Part shown: one piece after another, positions 1-12,791 of the stretch
Layout: every line of letters starts with the position of its first letter
Position numbering within the stretch: the first letter of the stretch is position 1
Source: Sapria himalayana
Lineage: Eukaryota > Streptophyta > Magnoliopsida > Malpighiales > Rafflesiaceae
Assembly (NCBI GenBank): GCA_029783825.1
Contig: JAREIK010008149.1
Location: forward strand, 1-64,000
DNA length: 64,000 nucleotides
Direction of reading: 5' to 3'
Translations under genes and position numbers: made by a program
Notes under the pieces: generated by a model
The model's database searches: none
What the model saw: the letters and a program-made list of their open reading frames with translations, nothing else
What the model was told of the DNA's origin: nothing

Positions 1-1733
1 ACAAATAGATAGACAGGTAGAAAGATTAATAGATAGATTCAAAAATAGATAGATAGATAGACAAATAGACTAAAGATAGATAGATAGTAAGATGGATAGA
101 TATATAGATATTTAGATAGATAGAAAAACATATAGATAGATATACAAATAGATAAATAGATAAATAGACAAGTATAGAAATAGATAGCCAAATAGACAAA
201 TAGATAGATAGATATATATATATATATATATAGACATATAGATAGATAGACAAATAGACAAATAGAGATATAGACAAATAGATAGATAGACAAATAGATA
301 GATAAATATATTGACAGACATATAGATAGATAGGTAGATAGAAACACATAGATAGATAGACTATTAGACAAATAGATAGATAGATAGATTGAATAATAAA
401 TAGATAGAAATACAGATAGATTGATAAAAAAAAGGCAAATAGAAAAATAAGAGGAAATATAGATAGATAAATAGAGAGTTAGAAAGATAGATAGATATAT
501 AGATTGATAGATACATATATATAAATATAAAGGCAAAAAATAGATAAATAGATAGACATATACAAATAGACATATATAGATAAATAAGACAAAGAGATAG
601 ATAGATATATAGACAAATAGAAAGATAGATAGATAGAGAGATAGAAACATAGAAGCATACTAGATAGACTAAGAAAAAAAATACATAGATAGATAGATAT
701 ACATATAGATACATAATTGATAGATAGATATTTAAGTAGATAAATATAAGATAGATAGATAGACATATAGACAAATATATAGATAGATAATTATACGCAT
801 AGAAACATAAAGAGATAAATAAATAGACAAATAGACAGATAAGCAATTAGACTAATACACTAATATGTAGTTAGATAAATTTATAGATAGACACATAGAT
901 AAATAGTTATAGATATAATTAAATAGATAGATAGATAGATAATTAAATAGAAATATATATAGACATATAGACATATATAGAGATTGATATATCGATATAC
1001 ATATAGATATGCAAATTGATATATAGATAAGTAGAAAGATATATAGATATACAAATAGACATATAGATAGATATAGAGATAGAAAAAAGAAAGAAACACA
1101 GATAGATAGATTTATTAATAGACAAATAGTCATATAAGTATATAAACAAATAGTTAGAAAGATAGATGGATAGACATATAAATAGTTAGATAAATAGACA
1201 TATAAGACAAATAGATATATTGACTAATAGATTGAAAGATAGAAAATATAGTTAAATAGTTAGATATATAAACATAGAGATTATTTGTAAGTTAGTGAAT
1301 TAAACACATATAATGATAAGTAGATAGATAGATTCATAAATTGAGAATATATAGATATATTAATAAAGAGATTGACATATAAATAGTTAGACACATAGAT
1401 AGATAAACATATAGATAGATAGATAGATCTATAGACACTTAGACTTATAAAGTGATAGACTAATATATAGATAGAGAGATAGATCGATAAAGAGATAGAC
1501 AAATTGATGGATAGATAGATAGATGGATTGGTAGATAGACAGATAGATAAATAGATAGATACACAGATAGATAGACAGACAGAAAGATATAATAGATAGA
1601 TAGATGGATAGATAGACAAATAGACAAATAAACAAATAAATTGAAAGATAAATAGAAACATAGGCAGATAGACAGATAGATAAATAGATAGATAAGCACA
1701 AAGATAGCTAGATATATATATATATATATATAT

Positions 1734-1974
1734 CTAGATTGATAGACATACAGATAGATAAATAGATAGATTGACACATGGACACATAGATAGATAGACA
1801 CATATACACATAGACATAGATTAATAGATAGATATAATGAGTCAAATAGATAGATAAACTAATAAACATATAGCTAGATAGATAGATAAGAAAATAAAGA
1901 GATAGACAGATATATAGTTAAGGAAATAGATCGATAGAAATATAAAAGATTGAATGATAGATTGATAGATAGAT

Positions 1975-2036
<62 letters not shown>

Positions 2037-2296
2037 AGATTGATAGACATATAGATAGATAGATAGATAGATAGATTGACACATAGACACATAGACAGAT
2101 AGACACATATACACATAGACATAGATTAATAGATAGATATAAAGAGTAAAATAGATAGATAAACTAATAAACATATAGATAGATAGATAAATAATAAAAT
2201 AAAGAGATAGACAGATATATAGTTAAGGAAATAGATCGATAGAAATATAGAATGATTGAATGATAGATTGATAGATAGAGAGATATATATATATAT
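1734..2296 (+). repeat. 301-bp tandem duplication inside the GATA array
   Basis: The stretch starting CTAGATTGATAGACAT at 1734 is repeated starting at 2035. Shared details in order are CACATAGACACATAG, ATACACATAGACATAG, AAACTAATAAACATATAG, CAGATATATAGTTAAGG and ATAGATCGATAG. Each copy follows an AT run (about 23 bp before the first, about 58 bp before the second). The shared order of irregular tetramers cannot come from the simple repeat alone, so this is a true segmental duplication with a period of 301 bp. Confidence 0.85.
1977..2034. repeat. (AT)n microsatellite
   Basis: An almost pure AT dinucleotide run of about 58 bp at the junction of the two 301-bp copies. The matching run before the first copy (1711-1733) is much shorter, so this one has expanded. 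Confidence 0.95.
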
Positions 2297-4930
2297 TGAT
2301 AGATACATAGATACATAGATAGACAAATAGATAGTCTGAAAGATTGTCAATAGATAGATAAAAATACAAATAGCTAGATTGATAGATAGAAATATACATA
2401 TCGATAGACTCATAGATAGTCATATATATATATATATATGGAAAATAGATAGCAAGATAGAAATATAGATAGATAGATAAACATATAGATATACTTATAG
2501 ATAGATTGATAGACTAAAATATAGATAGATAGTAATATAGACATGTAGATATACAGATGGATAGATAGATGAACAGACAAAAAGACAAATAGAAAGACTG
2601 ATAGACAAATAGGCTGATTGACAAAGAGGGATAGATTGATAGACAGATAGATAGATAGATAGACAAATAGAAAGACATATAGATATAAGAAAGAAAGATA
2701 AATATGCTTAATAATAAAACATTTGCAATATAGATTCATAGATAGAATGATAGATAGATTGATGCTCAATTTAATAGAAAAATAGATAGATAGATTAATT
2801 GATAGATATATACATAGATGTATAAATAGATTGATAGATATATCAAAAAATTATAAGAAAGAAAGATTGATTGATTGATTGTTGTTTAATTTGATAGACA
2901 AATAGATAGATAGATAGATAGAAATATTGATAGATAGATAGTTAGAAAGATAAATAAATAAATTGAGAAATAGACAAAAAGCTAAAGAGATATATTGATT
3001 GAATGATTGAAAAATAGATAGATAGATATATAGATATATATATATATACATAGATGTATAGATAAATGGATAAATAGATTAATAGATTATAAAGAATATA
3101 GATAGATAGATAGATAAGCAGATTGATTGACATATAGATATATACATAGATAGATAGATAGAAATATAGATAGATACATAGACATAAAGATAGACAAATA
3201 GAGAGATATTAGATAATAGCTAGATAGATATATAGATTGATTGATTGACAAATAAATAGACATATAGATATACAAATAGAAAGACATATAGATAGAGAGA
3301 TTGTTATATAGAAAAATTGACATATATATATATATATACATAGATAGATTGATAAATTGATAATCAAATAGATAGAGAAATAGATAGATAGTTAGAAAGA
3401 TAGATAGATAAATTAGTAAATCGAATAGATAGAAATATAGTTAGATAGATATATAGATAGATAGATAGATAGATAGACATAAAGATAGACAAATATATAG
3501 ATATAGATATATAGATAGATAGACATATTGATAGATAGATAGACAAATAGAAAGGTAGATATATAGATATTAAACACACATACAGACAGACAAATATATA
3601 TATATATAGACAAATAGTAAGATAGACAAATAGATAGACTTATAGAAAGATAAAAAGATAGATAGACAGATAGATAGATAGGTTGATAGACAATTAGATA
3701 GACTGATAGATATAAAAATAGATAAATAGAAAGATAAATAGATAGACATAGATAGATAAAGGGAAAGACAGATAGATAAACTTATAGATTGACACTAATA
3801 TAGATAAATAGATAGATAGATAAATAGATAAATAGCTAGATAAATAAATAGATCGATAGATCGATCTATAGATTGATAGAGCGATAGATAGATAGTTTGA
3901 TAGATAGATAGATAGATTGATTGATTGATACATAGGTAGATAGGCAAATAGATAGAAATATAGATAAATAGATATATAGACAGATAGATAGGCAGATAGA
4001 TATACTAATAGATAGATAGATTGATAGAAAAATAGACATATTAACAAACAAACAGACAAAAAGATTGACATAAAGACAAACAAATCAATAGATAGTTAGA
4101 TAGGTACCCAGAAAGATAGACAGATTGATTGATAGCTAGATAGACAAATAGAAAAATAGATAGAAAGATAGATAACAAGATAGATTCATATAAAGATTAA
4201 TAGATATATTGATAGATAGATTAATAAACAAATTGATAGACAATTTTATCAACAGATTGATAGTCAGATGATAAATTAATTGATAGACAGATAGATAGAT
4301 ACATAGATATATAGACAGACAAATAGAGAGAGAAATAGATAGATCGATAGATTTTATAAAGATAGACAAATAGATAGATAGATTGATAGACAAATAGATA
4401 GATATATAGAATGATAAATAGAAAGACATATAGATTGATAGGTAGATAGACTATAAGATAGACAACTAGATAAATAGAGAGATAGATAGATAGATTGATT
4501 GATTGAGAGATATATAGATAAATTAACAGATAGATAAATAGATGGATAGACAAATACAATGATAGATAGATAGATACACAGATATATAATAGATAGATAG
4601 AAAGACAAATAGATAGACTAATAGATAGATAGACAAACAGATAGGTATACAAAAAGATAGATAGAAATATATATGTTTAGATAGATAAATAGATAGATAG
4701 ATTGATAGATTTTTTGATAGATAGATAGGTAGAAAGATAAATAGATAAATAGATTAATAGACAAATAGATAGATACACAAATATATAGGCATATAAAGAA
4801 TCAAATAGATAGATAGATTTAATGAAAGATAGATAGACAGACAGATAGGTAGGTAGGTAGATATAGAGAATGCCATATAATTAGACTAATAAATAGATAG
4901 ATAGATAGGCAGATAGATAGATAGATATAG

Positions 4931-4966
<36 letters not shown>

Positions 4967-5125
4967 GACATATATATACACAGATAGATTGATTGATTGA
5001 TTGACATATATATAGATAAATAGATAGTTAGATAAATAGACATATAGATTGACATATACATTGGCAAATAGATAGAAAAATTGACTTATTGATATATAGA
5101 TAGATAGATAAATAGATAGATGTAT

Positions 5126-5943
5126 GAACAAGAGAACCCAAAGGTGTAAGTGCTCTTTGTTTTTTCATGCTATAACTATCTGCAGATAAGGAATTGCATC
5201 CTGGCTCTAGTTGTTTTAAAAGGAGAGCTTGGCATGAGGAGAGGAGTGTTGAAGCTGCCATGGTTTATAAATATTGGATACAATCAAAGGCAAAGGAAGC
5301 TATGTGAAAATACACTAAATCTATGATGATATGCCAAACACAAGAAGATTCACGAAAAGCAGAATATGCTTGTTTTATTTATCTCATTAAGGATGTAAAA
5401 GGGGTCAATGGTGGATTTAGTCAATACATATTATGCTATAGTTGCTTGAAGTGCAAGGGCTGTACAATACTAGGCAGAATGGCATCCTATATGATGATGA
5501 TCAAATAGCTTGCAAGGAAGAAGCACATGCTGGTCAGAAAGTAGATATACCCTTTGTCCTTGGTTTTGTGTGCTTGATGTGAAGGTCAAAAGCATAATTA
5601 GGATAGGAGGAAAGTGTTTAAAACAGCAAAAAGGCTGGTAAAATTTCTATTAAGGCAAGATTATGGATGCTGATGTAAAGGGAGCCAGCTAAAAAGTATA
5701 AGGGAAAGAGAGATAAAAGACAAAGTAGTCAATGCATAAAGCAGTATAAACACATCCAAAGTAAAGGGGTGCATTTAGAGAAAGGAAAAGAAGAGTCACT
5801 TCAAGCATAATACATTTTCTCTTGTTTAATTTATTTTACTCAAGGGTGTAGAAGGGATAAGGGTAGTTCTAGATTGTAAAAATGGTATTCCTCCTCCAAA
5901 AGAAAGGGCTTTTTATTAATAAAACAAACTTTCCAAAAAAAAA
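5126..5943 (+). mobile_element. Retroposed polyadenylated transcript of unknown origin
   Basis: An 818-bp island of ordinary composition interrupts the GATA array. It ends in an AATAAA signal (5918-5923), followed 12 bases later by nine A residues (5935-5943), and then the GATA array resumes. The 11 bases GATAGATGTAT occur on both sides (5115-5125 and 5944-5954), which fits a target-site duplication. Together these are the marks of reverse transcription and insertion of a polyadenylated RNA by LINE machinery. The + strand has a short ORF (5323-5508, 61 codons) and the - strand has one opening MAASTLLSSCQALLLKQ (from 5261), but I recognise neither. The source could be a non-coding RNA, a decayed mRNA, or the 3' end of a non-LTR element. 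The duplication is weakened by lying in a repeat that offers similar sequence by chance. Confidence 0.6.
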
Positions 5944-6480
5944 GATAGATGTATAGATAGATTTAAAGATAAATAGATAGATAGATAGATAGATAGATAA
6001 AAATATAAATAGATAGACAGATAGATAGACAGATACATAGATATATAATAAGACTGAAAGATAAATAGATAGATCGACAAATAGTTAGATAGACAAATAT
6101 ATAGAGAGTTAGATAGATAGATAGACCGATAGATAAGCAAAAAGATAGATATATATATATAAATAGATATATAGATTAATATATAGATAGATACATATAT
6201 AGAATGATTTATACTCATATAGATATACAGATAGATAGATAGATAGATAGACAAACAGATAGATAGATAGATAGATATATATATATATATATATATATGG
6301 ATAGGTAGACAGATAGATAGATAGTAAGATTGTTAGAGAGATGGATAGATAGATAGATAGATAGACAAAAAGAGAGACAAAATGATAAACAGATAGGTAT
6401 ATAGATAGATAGATTGATATAAAGATATATAGATAGATCGATAGACAAATAGATAGATAGATATATAGTTAGATAGATAG

Positions 6481-6512
<32 letters not shown>

Positions 6513-7066
6513 AGATAGAAATATTGATATATAAATTGACAAATAGATAGACAAATAGATAGATAGATACATAGATAGATATATAGGTATATAGTTAGAT
6601 ATATAGATAGACAGAGAGATAGATATATTGATTGATTGAAAAATAGATAGAAAGATAGGTAGATAGAAAGATAGATAGATATTGATATATAGACACATAG
6701 ATAGAATGATAGACAAATAGATAGATAGATAGATAGATAGATATAGAGATATACAATGAGATAGTTAGATACATAGATACATAGACACATAGAAACATAG
6801 AAAAATAGATAGATAGACATATAGATAGATAGCCATATAGATAGATAGATAGATATTTATATATGTATAATATATATTGATAGATAGATAGATAGGCATA
6901 TATATAGCTAATTAGATATATAGATAATTATATAGATATATAGATAGATAGATATATATATATATAGATAGACATATCAATACATAGTCAGATAGAATGA
7001 TTGAGAAATAGAAAGATAGATAAATAAACAAAAGATAATTAGGTAGATAGAGAGATAAATAGATAA
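5944..7066 (+). repeat. GATA/GACA microsatellite array, second block
   Basis: Continuation of the first array on the same strand after the retroposed insert. It has pure AT runs near 6274-6298 and 6480-6507, and a less regular AT-rich stretch at 6850-6965. It ends at the left terminus of CACTA copy A. Confidence 0.96.
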
Positions 7067-7515
7067 CATAACAAGAAAAATCTCATATAGTTAGGACAAT
7101 TACCTAGCTAAATAGGCATTTTCCATCGCTAAATAGGATATAGCAACGGATTAACAATGGATCAGTTCCCTATCTAAAGTGTTGGTCGCTAAAATTTAGT
7201 GAGGGAAAATGTCACTAGCTAAAAATTTAGCGACAAAAATTTTTTTGCTAAAAAAGATAAATTCTCTAGCTAAATTAGCAAGCTAAATAAGATATTCCAT
7301 CAGTAAAAGAAAATAGCAATGGAAGATTCCCAAGCTAAAGTGATGGTCGCTAAATTTTAGCGACAGAAATGGTCCCTAGCTAAATAAATTTAGCAGCAGA
7401 AATATCCATTGCTAAAATATTGAACACCTTGCTAAATTAGCTAGAGAAAATTCCCTAGCTAATTTAGCAAGGAATTTTTCACTCGCTAATTTAGCAACGG
7501 ATTTTACCCTAGCTG
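7067..7515 (+). repeat. CACTA left terminus and subterminal repeats, copy A
   Basis: After the degenerate terminal inverted repeat come many copies, in both orientations, of a short motif built on TAGCTAAATTTAGCGAC and CCCTAGCTAAATTAGC. Tandem and inverted subterminal motifs of this kind are the binding sites of the TNPA-type protein in characterised CACTA elements. The same motif family appears at 35533-35930, 46640-47750 and, more briefly, at 31018-31060 and 62578-62830. Confidence 0.85.
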
Positions 7516-8169
7516 TTTTAATTTAAAAAATATTTTTATAATTTAATTTATTTTAAAATTTTATAATTAAATAATTTATTTTTTTAATATCAAATTGAAT
7601 AAAAAATGAAAGTATAAATAAAAAATAATAAACAAAAAATATTATTATTTAATAACTTATTCTAATTCAATATTTTACATAATTGAAACAAAAAAACCCA
7701 ATGATTTTATTACATCTTATTCATCAATGTATCTATCGATAGTGCATAAAGTATAATATATCCATGCATTGACATTGCTTTCTCTCCCTCAACTCCTCCG
7801 ATCACCATCTTTCTACTGCGACAAAGCTATCCGAGTCACAGCATGTAATGTCTAGTAAAAAACCTTTCACTTATACAAACTTCGTATGGGAAACAATATA
7901 GTACCACATCTGTAAGAAATTTAAACCACTCAATCAAATCAAAAAAATTTAAAAAAAAATTATGTTTTGATAAATATATTACTATAGATAATATGTACAA
8001 ATATACTAGCATTTAACTCGTACATATATTACTACAATATATGTACATATAAACTGTAGTATTATGCGTACATATATACTGAGTAAATATATACTCAGTA
8101 TATATGTAAATAAAATACTATAGAATTATATTTATGTATATACTGACTATATACATATCTATATACCAC

Positions 8170-8935
8170 ATTTTTTTCCATTACTACTGTTCCCGCTATC
8201 GTTGCCACTGTTGCCACTTGCCACTACCACTACCACCATCACTATTTTCACTACCGCTGTCACTACTACTGTGGCTATTGTCGCTGTTGCCATGGCTGCT
8301 GTCGTTGTTGCCGACGCTGTTGTTGCTGCTGTCTCTGCTGCCACTGCCACCGCTGTCGCTGCTGCCACAACCACTACCACCTTTATCGCTACTGCCACTG
8401 CCACTACCTCTGCTATCATTGCTGATGCCGCTGGTGGTGTGATGCTGTTGCCGGTGTACTGATACTGCTGGTGCTACTGCTATTGCCGGTGTTACCGATG
8501 CTACTGTTGCTACCGATGCTGCCTCTACTGCCACTGTTGCCGCCATTTCCACCACTGCCTCCGATGCTGTCGCTGCCACCACTTGCACTGCTGGCGGTGC
8601 TGCAGCCACCGCTACCAGTACTACCGCCGCTACTATGGCTGCCGCCACTGTTGCATCCCCTTGTGCTAATGTTGAAACTGCCTCCAATGTCATCGCTTCC
8701 TTTGATGTCGCCGCTACCGCTAATGCAATCGATGCCACCACTATTTCCACTTATGCTGCTGCCTCCGTTGTAGCCACTATAGTGGCCAGTGCTTATGTTG
8801 CCGTAGTAGTGACAGGTGTCGCTGCTGCCGATGCAGCTACTGCCGCCATTGCGATTGATGCCACCTCTACTGCTACCGCTACCGCTTCCGCTACTATCGT
8901 CGCTACCACTGCTAATGCTGCTACCACTACTAATA
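8170..8935 (+). repeat. Expanded GCY/ACY trinucleotide repeat, first block
   Basis: About 770 bp of near-continuous trinucleotides of the GCT, GCC, ACT, GTT and GCA types. It gives Ala/Thr/Val-rich, Leu/Pro-rich or Ser/Gly-rich readings in several frames on both strands. Openness in several frames at once and lack of any domain argue that this is a microsatellite rather than a gene. It is the most GC-rich stretch of the left half. Confidence 0.9.
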
Positions 8936-9679
8936 ATAAGCTTTTACATACCTATAAAAGGCTAAAACTTTACCCAAAAAATTTGGATACACACAAATAT
9001 AATTACAGATATAAAAAAATAGCTATTATGGACATGAACAAACACAAATTAAAGTTGATTGTCATACAGCTTCTACAAAAATTTAATTAAATAATTTAAT
9101 ATTTTTATATTTAATTGAATAAAAACAGAAACTATAAATGAAAATTTTAAATTAAACAAAAAAAATTTATTTAATAACTTATTCTAATACAATATATTAA
9201 ATAACTAAAACAAAAAAATAACAAAATTATATTACATCTTATTAATCAATGTATCTACCGACTATGCATAAAGTATAATCTATCTATATATTGACGTTGC
9301 TTTCTCTCCCTCTGCTCCTCCGATCACCATATTTCACCTGTGAAAAAGCTGTCTGAGTCATAGTACGTCATATATGTGAAAAATCTTTTCACTCATACAA
9401 GCTTCGTATGGGAAACAATGCGGTACCATATCTGTAAGAAATGTATACCACTCAATCAAATCAAAATAAATAAAAAAAACTATATTTTGATAAATATATA
9501 TTACTATAGTAAATATTCACATATATACAAGCATTTCACTCGTACATATATTACTACAGTATATGTACATATAAACTATAGTATTATGCATACTTATATT
9601 GAGTACATATATACTTAGTATATACGTACATAAAATACTACAATATTTTATGTATGTATATACTAACTAAATACATACG

Positions 9680-10200
9680 TAGATACTGCATTTGTTGTTG
9701 TTGCTGCCGTTCCTATTGTCACTGCCACTCTTGCCACTGCCGCTACTACCGTTGTGCTTCTGCCGCTTCTGCCACTTCTGCTGCTTCTACCGCATTGCCG
9801 CTATTGCCGATGCTGCCACCTCTGCCAGTGCTGCAGCTGTTACCGCCACTGCCACTGCTGCCACTGTTGTTGACACTGCCGATGATGCCTCTGCTACGGC
9901 CAATACTGATGCTGCCACTATCACCCCACTGGCACTGATGTCGCCACACCTTCAATGCTGCTGTTGCCACTGATGCAGTCGCTACCTCCACGACATCGCT
10001 GTCGCTGATGTCACTACTACCTCTGCTGCACCCTCTACCACTGCTGCACTGCTACCATTGCTGCCACCATTGTCGCCGCTACTACTGCTGCCACTGATGC
10101 GGCCTCTGCCACTGTTGCCGCCTCTGTTACCGCTACCGCTGCTGTAACTGCTACAACCATCGCTGCCATTGCTGCCACTAGTGCCGCTTCTTCCACTACT
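9680..10200 (+). repeat. Expanded GCY/ACY trinucleotide repeat, second block
   Basis: Equivalent block in the second copy of the 1.5-kb duplication, of the same GCC/GCT/ACT type but different in order and length. The two blocks have changed independently since the duplication. Confidence 0.9.
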
Positions 10201-10725
10201 GAATATAGGCTTTTACTTACCTATATAGGCTAAAACTCTACCCAAAGAATTTGGAGACACACAAACATATTCACAGATATATAAAAATAATAATTATAGA
10301 CATGAACAAACACAAATTAAAGTTGATTGTCATACAGCTTTAACAAAAATCCAAAAGATGTCCAGTAATTATATTTAGAGAGAAAGAGAGTGCAAAATAA
10401 AATGTTTTAGGAATAATAAAAATAAAATAAGCTAGCCCTCCTTTTGATAAAACTAAAATTGGTAAATATGGGACCCATGCATTGGAAGGATCGTGGCAAT
10501 GTATGAATGCTCTGAATAAGAATTTTTTCATGTGTCTCATATAATGTGTCCTGCAAAGATTCATAATTAGGTTAATTGAAAAAGCAATGCACTAAACCAT
10601 AATAAAAAAATTGTAACCTGCAAAAAAATATCATAATTATTTGGTATAGATAGACAAAAATAATAGTTCAGATGTAATTCTCATATGAAATCATCCTCAT
10701 AATTTGTAGGGAATGCTAGCCTATC

Positions 10726-12660
10726 CTACGAGGTTTCACAGCTAGATCTTGGAATGCTATCTGTTGTGCCAATACCTAACCGAGACTCCATATAGGACAT
10801 CTGCTGTTGCATTACATTCTTAATTTCTTTCATCTCATTGTTCATTTCTTTAATTTCTTGCATTTCTTCCATCAAATTAGTAAACTGCTCATCCTTCTAT
10901 TCTTTAATTTTATATATTTCTTCCTTCAATATTAGATATCTGCTCATCCTTCTATTCTTTAATTTATATATTTCTTCCTTCAAATGAGATATCTACTCAT
11001 TCTTCTTTTTCATTTGGTCTCCATAACTACAATACGTTCATTTAATTCCATAGCTTGTTGTTTGACTGCCTCATCCACCATTACTAAGACAGATGAATTA
11101 GAAGCACAATTATTACAACAAAATGCCACTGCATTCGATCCAATTTTATACACTCGCTGCTTTTTATGGCCTCCTATGGTCTTTAAATAAATATGATCAT
11201 AGTGACTTGGTTGAAGATCCATAGAACGCTCAACTTGTTAATGAGCAACTGTCACATGTTCTGCCATTAGGTCCTGAGATAAAATAGAAAAAAACTATTC
11301 TAGATATACAAAAATTAAATAAATATTTTGCATTCCTAATAATTTTCAAAATGTACTGTAGTATTATAAAATCTTATTAATATAACAAGTTCTTATAAAT
11401 CATCTAAGACTTGTTATCAACGAACTAACCATCCACTTTCTTCACATGCATCTTCCTAATAATCTCATAAAAATTTGGATCTCGACCCAATTCTCTAGCT
11501 TAGAATATATTTTTATTAAGTCATTAAAAAACAAATGATCAAAAAAAATAACAAAATTAATAAAACCATGTAAAGATTTGATTTATTGGACTATTAGGAC
11601 TACCACTAAATATATAAATGTTTAAAATTTTAAAAGTGTACCATATCTCGAGCATGTTCAATACTCGACTTTGACCCTCATGTGTGTTGACAACTTCATG
11701 TTCCTAGTCCAGCTACCTCACTTCATTGATTTTTGCTGGCAATATCAGATTTTTTCTTTACATCTGGCTCCTCCCAATACTTAAGCCACTTGGACCAGTC
11801 ATCCCCTGATATAAAATCTAGCCTTTCTATGATATTTTTCAATTTATGGATAAAATCAGAATATCGTTGAGTAGCTTTGATCTCTCATAATGACTTTATC
11901 TTTCCATCAAATTTGAGTGCCCATGTGTATTGATTTATATAGAAAAATCACAAAAGAATTTATATTAACAACAAAATTTTATTATTTACTACTTGAATAA
12001 TAACCAACATAATAGTTAAGTAATTTGATAATTATTTTTTGATGTGTTTGTTTTATTATTTTTACGTGAAAGTCATTAAAATAGGACTTTTTTGTTGATT
12101 CAGAAACTTTCTTCAGGAGAATGCTTTAGAATCATTCATTTTCTTGAAAAATTGTAATTATAGTCGAACACTTGTGAGATGGAATAAAACTGTGCGAATA
12201 ATAAATAACATTGAAAAAAAGTAAATCATAACAATATAAAAAAACCACTAACAGAAACATCAAAATTTTTTCAAGTCATTTTTACATATTTCTTTTACCT
12301 CCCATCCATAATCTCAATTTCTAACTTTGCACTGACTACAGAGGAAGGCACATCATTTAATGATGTCGTTGGTTTTGTAAATGAGAAACTATTGGTGTAA
12401 AATGTGGTGTAGAAGATAGAGATGGATCAAAAGTGTGTGGAGGAAGCACAATGGGTGGTGGGCTTACATCTGATAAAGGTGATAGTAGATGTCTCAATGA
12501 TGGTGATGGTGATAGAAATGAAGATGGTGATTGTGATTTTAAAGTCTAGATATGGTGATAGAAATGAACATGATGTAGCATACTAGAAGAATTTGGTTCA
12601 TTTATGTGTCCACGTCCACCTCCATCATGGCCACGTCCTTTAGGCACAATTTGCGATACA
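10726..12660 (-). pseudogene. TNP1: TNP1-like CACTA transposase, copy A
   Basis: The smaller of the two CACTA genes, whose product binds subterminal repeats. Read on the - strand, the N-terminal part near 12650 encodes GRGHDGGGRGHINEPNSSS followed by a Pro/Ser-rich stretch. The middle (about 11700-12330) holds remnants of the plant En/Spm domain, interrupted by introns and stops. The last exon starts at 11273 after a TTTATCTCAG acceptor and encodes a coiled coil. It includes NERIVVMET, and after a one-base deletion the frame continues with EEMQEIKEMNNEMKEIKNVMQQQMSYMES to a stop at 10726 (quoted in part below 20-residue limits: EEMQEIKEMNNEMKEI). An in-frame TAG follows MKKKNE. The gene lies just downstream of TNP2 on the same strand, as in other CACTA elements. 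It is clearly broken. Confidence 0.75.
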
Positions 12661-12791
12661 AAATAAAACATAAAACAAACAATAGAGATATGATGAACAA
12701 GCATGCATTTTAGAATAAAACGCACAGATAGATTTCAACAAAATATAAATTTTTTTTGATAGTTTAATATTATAATACAAATTATAACAAT

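Larger units (their letters stand above)
1..5125 (+). repeat. Degenerate GATA/GACA microsatellite array
   Basis: About 5.1 kb made almost wholly of GATA, GACA, AATA and TATA tetramers, with GATA on the + strand. The units are mixed and diverged rather than perfect, with pure (AT)n or (TA)n runs embedded near 218-231, 1711-1733, 1977-2034 and 4932-4960. On the - strand it has few stops in some frames and reads as long Tyr-Leu-Ser-Ile ORFs. These follow from the tetramer sequence and are not genes. Mixed GATA/GACA arrays are known as Bkm-type repeats in animals and occur clustered in some plant genomes. The array is cut at its left by the window edge. Confidence 0.97.
7516..10350. repeat. Tandem duplication, ~1.52-kb period, in the left arm of copy A
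   Basis: Two diverged copies lie head to tail. Landmark CTTCGTATGGGAAACAAT occurs at about 7880 and 9402. The flanking landmarks GACGTTGCTTTCTCTCCCTC (or its variant), the TATATACTGAGTA motif, a trinucleotide block and AAACACAAATTAAAGTTGA follow in the same order in each. Copy B has the same landmark only once (36240), so the duplication is specific to copy A. No gene is evident in either copy. Confidence 0.85.

Noticed and set aside
26..5067. Many ORFs of 60-200 codons rich in Tyr, Leu, Ser and Ile on the - strand, and mirror ones at 31134-31769 and 62758-63901 on the + strand.
   Set aside because: They are the direct translation of GATA/TATC tetramers in which stops are rare on one strand. 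Overlapping frames are open at once and there is no domain.
5126..5261. A - strand frame opening MAASTLLSSCQALLLKQ, like a plastid transit peptide.
   Set aside because: It lies on the antisense strand of an insert whose poly(A) tail marks the + strand, and it runs straight into GATA repeats.
8134..9090. Ala/Thr/Val-rich and Leu/Pro-rich ORFs of up to 184 codons.
   Set aside because: Translations of a trinucleotide microsatellite, open in several frames on both strands, without any start context or domain.
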